From positions 124,001 through 188,000 of the forward strand of contig NZ_PYOD01000002.1 of the NCBI RefSeq assembly GCF_003026285.1: a DNA stretch of 64,000 nucleotides. Reading direction: 5' to 3'. Below are positions 8,609 through 17,554 of this stretch, piece after piece (the stretch's first letter is position 1; each line of letters starts with the position of its first letter). This DNA is from Photobacterium profundum. Its GTDB lineage: Bacteria > Pseudomonadota > Gammaproteobacteria > Enterobacterales > Vibrionaceae. The notes beneath the pieces are model-generated. The model made no database searches and was not told where the DNA came from. It was given only the letters and a program-made list of their open reading frames with translations. A program made the position numbers and the translations under genes.

Positions 8609-10741
8609 ATGGAGCTTTGCAAAGGCATGCACAATAAAATAATAAAAAATATTCAAACCGTTCTGTTAACAGGCTTATCTGAACAACATAAACGACAGGA
8701 GTTAAAAGACTATTTCAATCAAACGTGGGCTCTTTACGAATCCCTCTTTGAAGTTATAAATAATGATGAAGCTTATTTCAAAAAAGCAGAACCATTACGC
8801 CATCCCCTCATTTTTTACTTTGGGCATACAGCTGCCTTTTATATCAATAAGTTGAAACTTGGAAAATACATTGATTCACGCATAAACACCCACTTTGAAT
8901 CGATGTTCGCCATTGGTGTAGATGAAATGTCGTGGGATGATCTTGATGCAGCCCATTATGACTGGCCAAAGGTTGATACCGTTAAAGATTATCGCAAAAA
9001 AGTGTATTCGCTAGTCAACCAATTTATTGATGAGATGCCCCTTCCCTTACCTATCACTCAGACAGATCCTGCCTGGATCATCTTAATGGGCATTGAGCAT
9101 GAACGCATTCACCTAGAAACCTCTTCCGTCATTATTCGCCAGCTACCTCTGGCTGATACAACACCTCATGGTAATTGGATGCCATGCCTTGACAGTGGTG
9201 AATCACCCAACAACAGTTTACTGAGTATTGCAGGGAAAAGCATGCGACTCGGTAGACAAGATAATGACCAAACATACGGTTGGGATAATGAGTTTGGTGA
9301 ACAACCTTTTACTGTCGATAACTTTAAAGCCGCTAAATTCCTTGTTTCTAATCAGGAGTATCTTGAATTTGTGAAGGCTGATGGCTATCAACAACCACGA
9401 TACTGGAATGAAGAGGGAAAAGGTTGGTTAGCTTACACCAAAGCAACAATGCCCCGTTTTTGGCGGTTAGAAGAAAACAAGCTGTTACAGCGTAACCTAT
9501 CAAGTGAGATCCCCTTACCTTTAAACTGGCCAGTTGAAGTTAATCAACTAGAAGCAAAAGCGTTTTGCAATTGGAAAGCAGAACAAAGCAATACTAACAT
9601 TCGCTTGCTGACTGAAGCCGAATGGTATCTATTACGCGATAACATCGATACCGATTCTCCGTATTGGTCTGAAGCTCCGGGGAATATCCATTTAGAATAC
9701 TTTGCATCTTCTTGCCCTGTGAACCGCTTTGAACATAACGGCCTGTACGATGTGATCGGTAATGTATGGCAATGGACAGAAACTCCCATAGACGGCTTTA
9801 ACGGCTTTCAGGTTCATCCTTTATATGATGACTTCTCTACCCCTACCTTTGATGGCCTACATAACTTAATTAAAGGGGGATCTTGGATCTCAACCGGCAA
9901 CGAGTCTATTAAAGCGTCTCGTTATGCTTTCCGCCGACATTTTTATCAGCATGCAGGATTTCGCTACGTAGAATCAAACCAAAAACCTGAAGAGATGGCG
10001 CAAATCAACGTATATGAAACCGATGAACTTATTTCACAGTACCTTGAATTTCACTATGGTTCTGAATATTTTTCGGTTGAAAACTTCTGCGTTAATGGTG
10101 TGAAGCAATGCTTACAAGAACTGCAACTCACTCATAGAACCAAAGCCCTTGATATCGGTTGTTCTGTTGGACGTGCTACGTTTGAACTCGCCAAAACATT
10201 TGACCATGTTGATGGATTAGATTTTTCTGCTCGTTTTATTCAGCAAGCCTGCACGCTTATTGAACAAGGTGAAAAGCGATATACCATCCGAACAGAAGGT
10301 GATTTAGTTGAATTTAAAAGCATAACGTTGGCTGAACTTAACTATGTTGATATAGCCGATAAAGTCAGCTTTATGCAAGGAGACGCCTGCAACTTGAAAT
10401 CTCAATATACTGGCTATGATCTTATTTATGCCTCTAATTTGATTGATCGCCTTGGTGATCCTAAGCAATTTTTATCTTCGATCTATGATCGTATTAATAC
10501 AGGTGGTTATTTAGTGATTACCTCTCCATATACTTGGTTAGAAGATTACACAAATAAAGATAACTGGTTAGGAGGCACAAAAGTACATGGCGAGAACTTT
10601 ACAACCTTAGATGGACTAACAGAAAACTTAATCAGCCGATTTGAGCTTATTGCAGTAAAAGAAATTCCTTTTGTGATTAGAGAAACAAAACGCAAATTTC
10701 AACACAGCTTGTCTGAAATGACAATTTGGCGAAAACGCTGA
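8609..10741 (+). CDS. ovoA: 5-histidylcysteine sulfoxide synthase / methyltransferase OvoA
   Basis: 710 residues, full length for OvoA. Domains in order: a DinB-like N-terminal domain (about 15-190) with His73 and the HERIHLE motif (His164, His168, Glu170), expected to bind the non-haem iron; a formylglycine-generating-enzyme/sulfatase-modifying domain (about 200-460, with GLYDVIGNVWQWTE and FRRHFYQHAGFRY); and a SAM methyltransferase (about 490-710, with ALDIGCSVGRATFEL). OvoA joins cysteine to histidine C5 as the sulfoxide and then methylates the imidazole, giving ovothiol A after a lyase (OvoB) step; no OvoB gene is nearby. Start is uncertain: the ATG at 8627 is an alternative. Monocistronic. 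Confidence 0.93.
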   Translation: MELCKGMHNKIIKNIQTVLLTGLSEQHKRQELKDYFNQTWALYESLFEVINNDEAYFKKAEPLRHPLIFYFGHTAAFYINKLKLGKYIDSRINTHFESMFAIGVDEMSWDDLDAAHYDWPKVDTVKDYRKKVYSLVNQFIDEMPLPLPITQTDPAWIILMGIEHERIHLETSSVIIRQLPLADTTPHGNWMPCLDSGESPNNSLLSIAGKSMRLGRQDNDQTYGWDNEFGEQPFTVDNFKAAKFLVSNQEYLEFVKADGYQQPRYWNEEGKGWLAYTKATMPRFWRLEENKLLQRNLSSEIPLPLNWPVEVNQLEAKAFCNWKAEQSNTNIRLLTEAEWYLLRDNIDTDSPYWSEAPGNIHLEYFASSCPVNRFEHNGLYDVIGNVWQWTETPIDGFNGFQVHPLYDDFSTPTFDGLHNLIKGGSWISTGNESIKASRYAFRRHFYQHAGFRYVESNQKPEEMAQINVYETDELISQYLEFHYGSEYFSVENFCVNGVKQCLQELQLTHRTKALDIGCSVGRATFELAKTFDHVDGLDFSARFIQQACTLIEQGEKRYTIRTEGDLVEFKSITLAELNYVDIADKVSFMQGDACNLKSQYTGYDLIYASNLIDRLGDPKQFLSSIYDRINTGGYLVITSPYTWLEDYTNKDNWLGGTKVHGENFTTLDGLTENLISRFELIAVKEIPFVIRETKRKFQHSLSEMTIWRKR

Positions 10742-10756
10742 TGCTCTCTTAATCCA

Positions 10757-10778
10757 GCATCTTGAGGTAACTTGGGTA
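10757..10778. mobile_element. Family A solo right terminus
   Basis: GCATCTTGAGGTAACTTGGG followed by TA, one family A end with no partner. It sits just after ovoA, inside a short inverted repeat (AATCCAG at 10751 and CTGGATT at 10787). Confidence 0.65.
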
Positions 10779-10796
10779 TATCGCATCTGGATTCAA

Positions 10797-10837
10797 GCAA
10801 CAAGTGCAGCTTACAGGCTGTAGGTTGCGCTTTTATT
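10797..10837 (+). terminator. Possible terminator after ovoA
   Basis: GCAAC / GTTGC with an inner CAGC / GCTG helix, followed by GCGCTTTTATT. The stem is interrupted, so this is tentative. Confidence 0.45.
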
Positions 10838-10880
10838 CTGATACATTACGCGCTCTTAGTACTCAAGATTGGATTAAACA

Positions 10881-11189
10881 GTGAAAACACCTTGTGTTGG
10901 TAAATGTAAAAATAACGATGGTGTGTGCAGTGGCTGTTTACGCACAATGAGTGAAGTAGGAGAATGGCGTCAAATGTCTGATGATGAACATATCAAAACA
11001 ATCGATGAGATCAAAGGATTACGCACCACACATGCCTGCAGCCTATGCGGAAAGCCTGCTTACTGTGAGATCAGCGCTGGAAAATCAACATGTTGGTGTT
11101 TTGAGCTAACCAAACGCGATACATCGAACCTAGAAGCTGGAAGTTGCGTTTGTCGAGCGTGTTTATCCTCCTTACCTCTTCAAGATTAA
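10881..11189 (+). CDS. DUF1289 + cysteine-rich CWC protein
   Basis: 102 residues, GTG start at 10881. The first half (TPCVGKCKNNDGVCSGCLRTMSEVGEWRQMSDDEH) matches DUF1289, a short Cys-rich domain; the second half (HACSLCGKPAYCEISAGKSTCWCFEL then CVCRACL) is the cysteine-rich CWC motif. Ten or more cysteines in pairs suggest metal binding, probably zinc or Fe-S. Function unknown. No clear ribosome site is visible before the GTG. Confidence 0.78.
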   Translation: MKTPCVGKCKNNDGVCSGCLRTMSEVGEWRQMSDDEHIKTIDEIKGLRTTHACSLCGKPAYCEISAGKSTCWCFELTKRDTSNLEAGSCVCRACLSSLPLQD

Positions 11190-11326
11190 TTTTCGCAAAG
11201 TCTCCCGTATTTAATTACTTAGAATGTGATCTTCTGCTGCAACCTCAACTATCTGGCATATAAGTGCTTGATATATATGGTTGTGTTTATATAATCCTTT
11301 TACCAAACAACTAGTTGCCACCATCT

Positions 11327-11665
11327 ATGCTTAATGTTTTTATTTTTATCGCTACACTTTTTCTATCATGTTTCTCGTACGCTTCAAATAACATCACAAC
11401 GGTCATGCAGAATGAACAGGCTTGTATGAAAAATCTTGAACTGCTCATTGTTAATCAGCAAATTATTTATAGTGATAATACCCTTGCGCTACAAGAACGG
11501 CAGATTGCAGAACGTACCATCGACATTACTCGTGATGCTTTTAAAAAAAACGAAAGTTACTGCGATGCACAGCAAGCAATGGAAGCCTACGCACGAGAAA
11601 AAGATAAAGGACTCCGTTTAAATAAAGGTCAAGATAACTACTTTGGTCGAAATCAGCACAAATAG
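11327..11665 (+). CDS. Small secreted protein of unknown function
   Basis: 112 residues from the ATG at 11327 (the upstream TTG at 11315 would only extend the signal sequence). A signal peptide ends near SYA (residue 19). The mature 90 residues are helical and charged with two cysteines (QACMKNLELL, ESYCDAQQAMEAYA) that could form one disulfide. Probably periplasmic. I do not recognise the family. The META-domain lipoprotein gene starts 68 bp downstream on the same strand. Confidence 0.6.
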   Translation: MLNVFIFIATLFLSCFSYASNNITTVMQNEQACMKNLELLIVNQQIIYSDNTLALQERQIAERTIDITRDAFKKNESYCDAQQAMEAYAREKDKGLRLNKGQDNYFGRNQHK

Positions 11666-11733
11666 TCATTGATAATGCTGCTAAAATGACACTATCTGAA
11701 AAATATAAGATCCATAAAACAAAGGGGCTCACA

Positions 11734-12177
11734 ATGAGGAAGTGGTTACTAGCAGGTATCTTTACGCCATTATTACTTGCAGGTTGTGAGGATAATGAAC
11801 AAATCGGCTTTTCCAGTAAAAACCTACAGCAAGACTGGGTTTTAACTAACATCGATGGAAAAGAAATCACCATAAAGGAGCCAAGAGTTATTCCCAATAT
11901 GGCTATCGATTCTGACCTTAAGGTATCTGGATTTGGTGGTTGTAATCGTTTTACTGGGCAAGCGGAAATCAAAGACAATAAGTTTAAAATCAACACGCTG
12001 AGCTCGACAAAAATGGCCTGTATTCAAGATGATCAAGCAACCACTGAATCGATAATGACGGTATCTCTGCAGGAATGGAGCAGCATAGCATTAGAAAATG
12101 ATGTGTTAACACTAACATCAGAACAGCATATTTTAACCTTTATGCCTGAAGATATTTTAGAAGATAACGACCAGTAA
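11734..12177 (+). CDS. META/HslJ-like lipoprotein
   Basis: 147 residues from the ATG at 11734 (an earlier in-frame ATG at 11686 would bury the signal). Lipobox LLLAGC with Cys20 predicted to be lipidated. The mature part is a META domain as in HslJ: QDWVLTNIDGK, then GFGGCNRFTGQAEI, then STKMACIQDDQA and a final LTLTSEQHILTFMP. Outer-membrane or periplasmic-facing lipoprotein; E. coli HslJ is linked to heat shock and novobiocin resistance. AAAGGGG precedes the start. Confidence 0.82.
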   Translation: MRKWLLAGIFTPLLLAGCEDNEQIGFSSKNLQQDWVLTNIDGKEITIKEPRVIPNMAIDSDLKVSGFGGCNRFTGQAEIKDNKFKINTLSSTKMACIQDDQATTESIMTVSLQEWSSIALENDVLTLTSEQHILTFMPEDILEDNDQ

Positions 12178-12388
12178 TATTCACATTCAAAAAGTACACT
12201 TAGCCCTACATTTTTCACGTCAATAATGTGCTTAATCAACCGAATTAGACGGCATGATTTTCATATTTCATTTTTTGTTTATTTTTCATCACAAAAACAC
12301 TTTACTGTTCGAAACCCAAGCGTATACTGCGCATCTTTTCTACACAACCATACTCTTTCTGAACATTAACAAGGCACTTAACACAGCA

Positions 12389-13207
12389 ATGCTTGAACTC
12401 TTAACTTTCGCCATTGAGCACAAAATCATTACAACCCTAGTAATAATCACGACTTTATTATTACTACGAGTATTAGTGTTAAAAATCATCCGAGGCGATC
12501 ACAATTTCATTAGTGAAAAACAACGCCAATGGATGTCTCGTACAAAAAATGGTTTTGCGATTCTCATTATTATCACTATTTTTGGTATTTGGAATTCAGA
12601 AATAAAAGAGTTCGCACTGTCTTTAACGGCTATTGCTATGGCCGTTGTTATTGCCTCTAAAGAAATGATTCTTTGCATAACAGGATCGATTCATCGCGCA
12701 TCATCTAGCTCCTTTACAATTGGAGACTGGATCGAAGTCGGTGATCTTCGCGGCGAAGTGATTGAACATACAATGCTATCAACGAAGATTCAGGAAATTG
12801 ATATCGCGCATAACCGTTACGATTACACGGGAAAGACACTAACACTGCCCAATAGCATGTTCTTTTCACACACCATCAAAAATATGAATTTTATGAAACG
12901 CTACGTTTATCATAACTTCACGATTGTTGGGCCAAAAGAGCGTAATTTGTTCTCGTACCATGATGAGCTAATCAGCAATATCAACGACTATAGCGAAGAA
13001 TTTATTGACGTTGCACGACGCTACAACAGTGTTATTGAGCGACATGCTGGTGTTGATTTACCTGGGGCAGAACCACACATTCATATTGGTACAAATTGTA
13101 CCGGTGAAAGCGTAATGCATATCACAATATTTTGCCCAACAGAGCAAGCAGCCGAATTAGAGCAACACATAACATCAGATTTTATGAGGCTGGTTTACGG
13201 GCCATAA
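12389..13207 (+). CDS. MscS-family mechanosensitive channel, small
   Basis: 272 residues from the ATG at 12389; an open frame extends upstream to 12254, but that part reads as unstructured AT-rich DNA. Two or three membrane helices (about 10-30, 50-70 and the pore helix ALSLTAIAMAVVIASKEMI at about 75-95) are followed by the MscS beta domain with FTIGDWIEVGDLRGEVIEHTMLSTKI and TLPNSMFF. The soluble C-terminus is shortened relative to E. coli MscS. Inner membrane, expected to open under membrane tension. Confidence 0.82.
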   Translation: MLELLTFAIEHKIITTLVIITTLLLLRVLVLKIIRGDHNFISEKQRQWMSRTKNGFAILIIITIFGIWNSEIKEFALSLTAIAMAVVIASKEMILCITGSIHRASSSSFTIGDWIEVGDLRGEVIEHTMLSTKIQEIDIAHNRYDYTGKTLTLPNSMFFSHTIKNMNFMKRYVYHNFTIVGPKERNLFSYHDELISNINDYSEEFIDVARRYNSVIERHAGVDLPGAEPHIHIGTNCTGESVMHITIFCPTEQAAELEQHITSDFMRLVYGP

Positions 13208-13263
13208 TTTACATTCAAGGTGGGTTTCGCTACATTACAACGGATTAATAACAGGCCGTGATA

Positions 13264-14331
13264 ATGAAAGTAAGTAAAAAGAAAGCGCAAATACTAAACA
13301 ATGCTATTGATTCTTGGGAAGAAAAACTCACGATCAATGCAGATCAAGCTAATACATTACGACAAAGCATGCAGATTGTCGGTTTTGATTGGAAGTTATT
13401 GGCTGTATATTCGTTTTGGATTGCGATTACATGCCTCATTATCTCGGTAGGAGTCTTACTTGCCGATGATTACCTATTAGACTTACTCGCCAAGATCTTT
13501 GACGCTCCTGCTGGTGTAATATCAATAGTAACCGCGATTATGGCTGTGGGATTATATGCAGTAGGTATTCGCCGCCGACGTAAATATCCAGAAAAAAATA
13601 TCAGTAATGAAGCAACATTTTTCTTTGGTGTCTTAATGACAGCAGTCTCTGTCGGCTTTTTAGGTGCAACATCTTTATACGGTGATACCCATGATGCCCC
13701 ACTACTTTTACTGCTAACATCCATTTATGCGGTTCTTGGTTTACGCTTATCATCAATCTTAATTTGGCTATTTGCATTGTTCACTTTTGGTGTCTGGGTG
13801 TTAACAGAAACAAGCTTTTTATCTGATTGGGATGCCTACTTTTTAGGTATGAACCACCCTCTGCGCTTTGTTTTTGTTGGTGCAGCAATTACTGCGTTAA
13901 GCCTATTGTTCCCTAAATACCCTAAACACGAGCGCTTACAAGAACCTACCCGATTTGTTGGGTTGCTTTACCTGTTTATGTCGCTGTGGCTACTTTCTAT
14001 TTTTGGTAATTATGGTGATATCGCTGCTTGGTCTCAAATAAAACAAATTGAATTGCTCCATTGGTCTATCTTGGCTGTTATTGTTTGTTTAATTGCTATT
14101 TATGTCGGTATTAAATTCAATGACACATTAAGTCGTAGTTTTGGTATCACCTTTCTTCTTATTAACTTTTATACTCGCTACTTTGAATACTTTTGGGAAT
14201 CGTCACATAAAGCAATATTTTTTGCCGTTTTAGCGCTTAGCTTCTGGGCTATAGGGTCTAAAGCTGAGAAATTATGGCAAATAGGCGAGCACTCTGCTGG
14301 CGACAAACTCCCCCCTATGAAGAATCAATAA
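13264..14331 (+). CDS. DUF2157-like multi-spanning membrane protein
   Basis: 355 residues from the ATG at 13264. A cytoplasmic helical head of about 45 residues (KKKAQILNNAIDSWEEKLTI) is followed by nine or ten hydrophobic segments, with short loops such as RRRRKYPEKN. The head-plus-membrane layout resembles DUF2157 proteins. The nearest partner is the MscS gene 56 bp upstream on the same strand, and cotranscription is possible. No transport or catalytic motif is visible. Confidence 0.65.
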   Translation: MKVSKKKAQILNNAIDSWEEKLTINADQANTLRQSMQIVGFDWKLLAVYSFWIAITCLIISVGVLLADDYLLDLLAKIFDAPAGVISIVTAIMAVGLYAVGIRRRRKYPEKNISNEATFFFGVLMTAVSVGFLGATSLYGDTHDAPLLLLLTSIYAVLGLRLSSILIWLFALFTFGVWVLTETSFLSDWDAYFLGMNHPLRFVFVGAAITALSLLFPKYPKHERLQEPTRFVGLLYLFMSLWLLSIFGNYGDIAAWSQIKQIELLHWSILAVIVCLIAIYVGIKFNDTLSRSFGITFLLINFYTRYFEYFWESSHKAIFFAVLALSFWAIGSKAEKLWQIGEHSAGDKLPPMKNQ

Positions 14332-14350
14332 ATATAAGCATGAACGAAAA

Positions 14351-14373
14351 ACCGCTGCGATAATGGCAGCGGT
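14351..14373. terminator. Bidirectional terminator between convergent genes
   Basis: ACCGCTGC / GCAGCGGT stem of 8 bp, loop of 7. The minus strand has TTTTTCG after the stem, so it mainly serves the 14455-14784 gene. Confidence 0.7.
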
Positions 14374-14454
14374 ATTCAAATTGAACTATTCATTATATTT
14401 TGTCTGTTTAACTGCGGATCGTATTACTAACTTCGAATACATGACGCTGGTTGA

Positions 14455-14784
14455 TTAGGCTTGTTGCTCAAGTCGGTACAACTGAATTTCGTGCAACACT
14501 CTTTCTGTCATTAATTCATTCATTGCATCTTTAATATTGGTCTCCATTTTGGTAATGGCTGGAAATACTGATTCACGCATTTCATCTACACATTCTTTCG
14601 ACACCGACATGGTCATATCAAACTCAAATGAGGCTAATACTAAGAACTTTTCCATGCGCTCTACTATTACTCTCGCCATCATTGGGTCTGCACCAATATC
14701 AAGTAACTCCTGCTCAACAACGACTTCTAGTGGTGACAATTCTTTTGGCTGCTCTTTTACTGGAAAAGCTATGATATTCGACAT
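14455..14784 (-). CDS. Conserved-looking small cytoplasmic protein, unknown function
   Basis: 109 residues, ATG at 14784 with a strong GGAGGAT ribosome site. It has an all-helical look (SPLEVVVEQELLDIGADPMMARVIVERMEKFLVL) and no membrane segment, signal or cysteine pair typical of metal sites. I cannot name the family. The strong ribosome site and dedicated terminator support a real, well-translated gene. Confidence 0.6.
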   Translation of the reverse strand: MSNIIAFPVKEQPKELSPLEVVVEQELLDIGADPMMARVIVERMEKFLVLASFEFDMTMSVSKECVDEMRESVFPAITKMETNIKDAMNELMTERVLHEIQLYRLEQQA

Positions 14785-15057
14785 CTTATCCTCCAGAATT
14801 ATTAATGTGTAAAGATTCTCCCCCCTAAAAACACTCCTCTTATTAAATTTAAGTATTCTTTATCCTATGTGTATTTTTTGTTAAATAAAAGTTCAAATGA
14901 CTATTTTCTTAAAAAAAACACCTTATTAGTGAAGAAAAGAATAGTCACACCTATAAAAAAACAGTAGTAATAACGTTTATTTTCAAAAGGTTGAATCAAA
15001 AAAATAAACATTGTTTAAAAGTTTAATCTTCCAAGCACTAGAGTGATCCTATTGGTA

Positions 15058-15179
15058 ATTGAGCACGTAGTGTTCAATATTAAGCAAATTGCATGACGTA
15101 AGCATATGTAAATCTCGCTATCAATGTCATATGTACTCTTTACTCGTCTCTTGCCGACTTTCTCAAGTCGGCTTTTTTT
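15058..15179 (+). ncRNA. Candidate small RNA ending at a strong terminator
   Basis: A plus-strand intrinsic terminator at 15153-15179 has no plus-strand gene before it: the preceding 370 bp hold only the divergent upstream DNA of the 14455-14784 gene. A hairpin ATTGAGCAC GTA GTGTTCAAT (15058-15078) precedes it, and two CATATG copies could pair between. No clear promoter was identified, and the sequence does not match any Vibrio small RNA I recall. Proposed extent is a guess. Confidence 0.4.
15153..15179 (+). terminator. Strong Rho-independent terminator without an upstream gene
   Basis: GCCGACTT TCTC AAGTCGGC followed by seven T on the plus strand. It is oriented against the EamA gene that ends at 15178, so it cannot be that gene's terminator. 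Confidence 0.8.
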
Positions 15180-16104
15180 AACTTGATGAATCCAGTAAAC
15201 GTTGTCTGAAAAGGCGGTATCGATTCAACCATTGGCTATCTATGCCAAACACACGCAAATTACCCATAATCACCATAACAACACCCACTATTGCAGGCCA
15301 CTGCCACTCGTACCCTTCAAACCACGTCGACAGCATTAGCGCGATGATAGGAAACAACACGGTGCAGTAGGCAGCTTTTTGCGGGCCAATACGCCCCACC
15401 AGTAATAAGTACGTATTAAAACCGATTACAGAACCAAAAATGGCAAGGTATAACAATGATAATAAGTAATCTTTATCCATTGGCAGTAAAATTTCATTGC
15501 CCATCGCAATGGTAAGTATTAATAAAAACCCACTGCCATATGCCATCCCCCAAGCTGTTGTCGGTAACAAAGGCATGTGCAGTGACTGTGCTTTAGATGA
15601 AATAAAATTCCCACATGAAAAACAATAAGTACCAGCAAGAGAAAGAACTAACCCAAAAATCGCCAGTTGATTGGTTTCTGTTGATAATATTTGTGGAAGA
15701 AATAATAGCAAGACGCCAATAACACCAACAATACCGCCCTGAATAACACGTTTATCGGGTGTATTGCGTAAAAAAAGCCAACCATTAAACGCATTCAACA
15801 ATGGTGCTAGCGAGAAGATAACCGCATTAAGACCACTAGGAATGTAATAGGTCGCATAATAAAAACAGATGAAATTCGTCGAAAATAAAAAGCCACCTAG
15901 CGATAAGGCAAACAAATGATTTTTCTTCGAAATTTTAAGCGATACGCCTTTTAATACTAATAACAACACCAAGACTGCAGCAGCTACCCCAAACCGATAG
16001 CTAACAGACAAAGTAACAGGGGCATCCCCTATTTGAAAGGCAATAGCTAACCACGTTGTTCCCCAAATTAACACCGTTGAAAAATACAGTATCAAATTCA
16101 TCAT
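15178..16104 (-). CDS. EamA-family (DMT) transporter
   Basis: 308 residues with ten predicted membrane helices in two EamA repeats: first NLILYFSTVLIWGTTWLAIAFQIGDAP, second beginning near AIFGLVLSLAGTYCFSCGNF. Inner-membrane drug/metabolite transporter, probably an exporter of an amino acid or related compound. It is divergent from an AraC regulator 191 bp away, which suggests control by that regulator. Substrate unknown. Confidence 0.85.
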   Translation of the reverse strand: MMNLILYFSTVLIWGTTWLAIAFQIGDAPVTLSVSYRFGVAAAVLVLLLVLKGVSLKISKKNHLFALSLGGFLFSTNFICFYYATYYIPSGLNAVIFSLAPLLNAFNGWLFLRNTPDKRVIQGGIVGVIGVLLLFLPQILSTETNQLAIFGLVLSLAGTYCFSCGNFISSKAQSLHMPLLPTTAWGMAYGSGFLLILTIAMGNEILLPMDKDYLLSLLYLAIFGSVIGFNTYLLLVGRIGPQKAAYCTVLFPIIALMLSTWFEGYEWQWPAIVGVVMVIMGNLRVFGIDSQWLNRYRLFRQRLLDSSS

Positions 16105-16295
16105 TCATTCCTTCTTACTAACATCGTGACAGCAACGACAGAATCAAGATACACAGCTAAGAAACAAATGAATTACAGGTTATTGCGGGGAATTATATGT
16201 TCTTGCGGTTAATTCATACTTAATATATAAAAGTTGTTAAAAGCTTGTATCATTACTCCTAGAAGTTACTGATTACCACGATATTAAGGTTTGCA

Positions 16296-17195
16296 TTGAT
16301 AGAAAAAAGTGTCTGTAAAGAAACAGAAAATAACGCTATTTTCAACACGTTACAAAACAATACCGCTACCCTACATAACCAATTATGGTTACCAAATGGT
16401 AGTGGAGCGGCTATATGGAGTAATGAAAACGGTCAGGCTAATTACTGTAAACCTGATCACCACACGTTAAGTTTTTATCTTGATGGCGGTGAAAAAACTC
16501 ATCGATTATACAATCGCGCTAAACCTTTATATGGAGCCCCTAATAAACTTTGTTTAATGCCCGCAGAACATCAATCTCAGTGGCGGTTTAGTTCTCGCTT
16601 TAAGTTTTTACATCTCTACTTTGGGCATAACCACCTACAAAGTACATTCGAAAAAGCATTCGATAAAGAAGGTCGAAATATTGAATTAATGGATCAAACA
16701 TTTGTTGATGACAGCTATTTGAGCAATATATTCCATCACACCTTATTGCCACTAAATTGGCATGACCGTTCAGATACTCTCGCTTTTACGCACATTCAGC
16801 AGATTGTTTACGTACACTTATTAAAAAATCACTGTAATGTTCAATTTAACATGCCCAATATTACAGGTGGCTTATCACCCATCGTAGCAAAGCGAATCAA
16901 TGAATATATTCATGACCATTTAGCTTCAAAGATCACTATTGAGCAACTTGCAAATATAGCTGAATTAAGTGAATTTCACTTCTCTCGCATGTTTCATCAG
17001 TCATTCGGATCCCCTCCTCATCAATATGTACTCAAACTACGTACACAACTCGCTGCAATGTTATTAAAGACAACCCAGCACCCTCTGGCTGATATCGCCA
17101 TACAATGTGGCTTTTCTTCACAGCCTCATTTTACACTGCACTTTAAAACGTTTTTTTCGATAACTCCGGCTAAGTATCGCCAGCTGCAACGTTAA
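16296..17195 (+). CDS. AraC-family transcriptional regulator
   Basis: 299 residues, TTG start at 16296 with AAGG seven bases upstream; no ATG occurs in a suitable place. An N-terminal cupin-like ligand-binding domain (GSGAAIWSNENGQANYCKPDHHTLSFYLDGGEK) precedes two C-terminal helix-turn-helix motifs: ITIEQLANIAELSEFHFSRMFHQSFG and PLADIAIQCGFSSQPHFTLHFK. Probably controls the divergent EamA transporter in response to a small molecule. Confidence 0.85.
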   Translation: MIEKSVCKETENNAIFNTLQNNTATLHNQLWLPNGSGAAIWSNENGQANYCKPDHHTLSFYLDGGEKTHRLYNRAKPLYGAPNKLCLMPAEHQSQWRFSSRFKFLHLYFGHNHLQSTFEKAFDKEGRNIELMDQTFVDDSYLSNIFHHTLLPLNWHDRSDTLAFTHIQQIVYVHLLKNHCNVQFNMPNITGGLSPIVAKRINEYIHDHLASKITIEQLANIAELSEFHFSRMFHQSFGSPPHQYVLKLRTQLAAMLLKTTQHPLADIAIQCGFSSQPHFTLHFKTFFSITPAKYRQLQR

Positions 17196-17196
17196 T

Positions 17197-17208
17197 ATAC
17201 CTAAGTTA
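17197..17208. mobile_element. Family A left fragment interrupted by a family B element
   Basis: TATACCTAAGTTA, a family A terminus cut after AAGTTA by the family B element. Its continuation resumes at 17472 with TTACCTCAAAATGCTCGTTTC. Confidence 0.7.
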
Positions 17209-17471
17209 TACCAAATCCATTAATTATCTGATCAGTTCAGCGAGAGTTAAAATGCTTTTAGGCAAGGAGATAAATTGAGAATCTAGTGGCTCTAAATTGA
17301 AATTTATTAACGCAGTATAAAAGTATTTTAAACTCGCCCAAAGGGAACACCACTGGAAGCCAACTTCTGTGTCTAGCGATTTCAAAAGAGAACCACTCTT
17401 CTATCAAACACTATCCTTGAACTCGACTCCCAGTGGTATTCTGAATGGGCAGATAATTAATGGATTTGGTA
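17209..17471. mobile_element. Family B inverted-repeat element (MITE-like), 263 bp
   Basis: Terminal inverted repeats TACCAAATCCATTAATTATC and GATAATTAATGGATTTGGTA, perfect over 22 bp, flanked by a TTA duplication (17206-17208 and 17472-17474). Because the flanks are the two halves of a family A end (normally AAGTTACCTC), the pre-insertion site and the 3-bp duplication can be read directly. No coding capacity. Shares AACGCAGT and the CTAGTGG..TCTAA block with the 20189 element. Confidence 0.88.
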
Positions 17472-17500
17472 TTACCTCAAAATGCTCGTTTCATTCATAG
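17472..17500. mobile_element. Family A right part after interruption
   Basis: TTACCTCAAAATGCTCGTTTC, the inner continuation of the family A end; the rest of that element is lost. Confidence 0.6.
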
Positions 17501-17554
17501 AGTTAATACCCTACAATCGATCATATCGCTTTCTATTTAAAAAGGATTTGTTTT

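Noticed and set aside
15153-15179. Terminator resembling that of the small RNA FnrS
   Set aside because: Only the stem of the terminator is alike; the rest of the upstream sequence does not match FnrS, so I do not name it.
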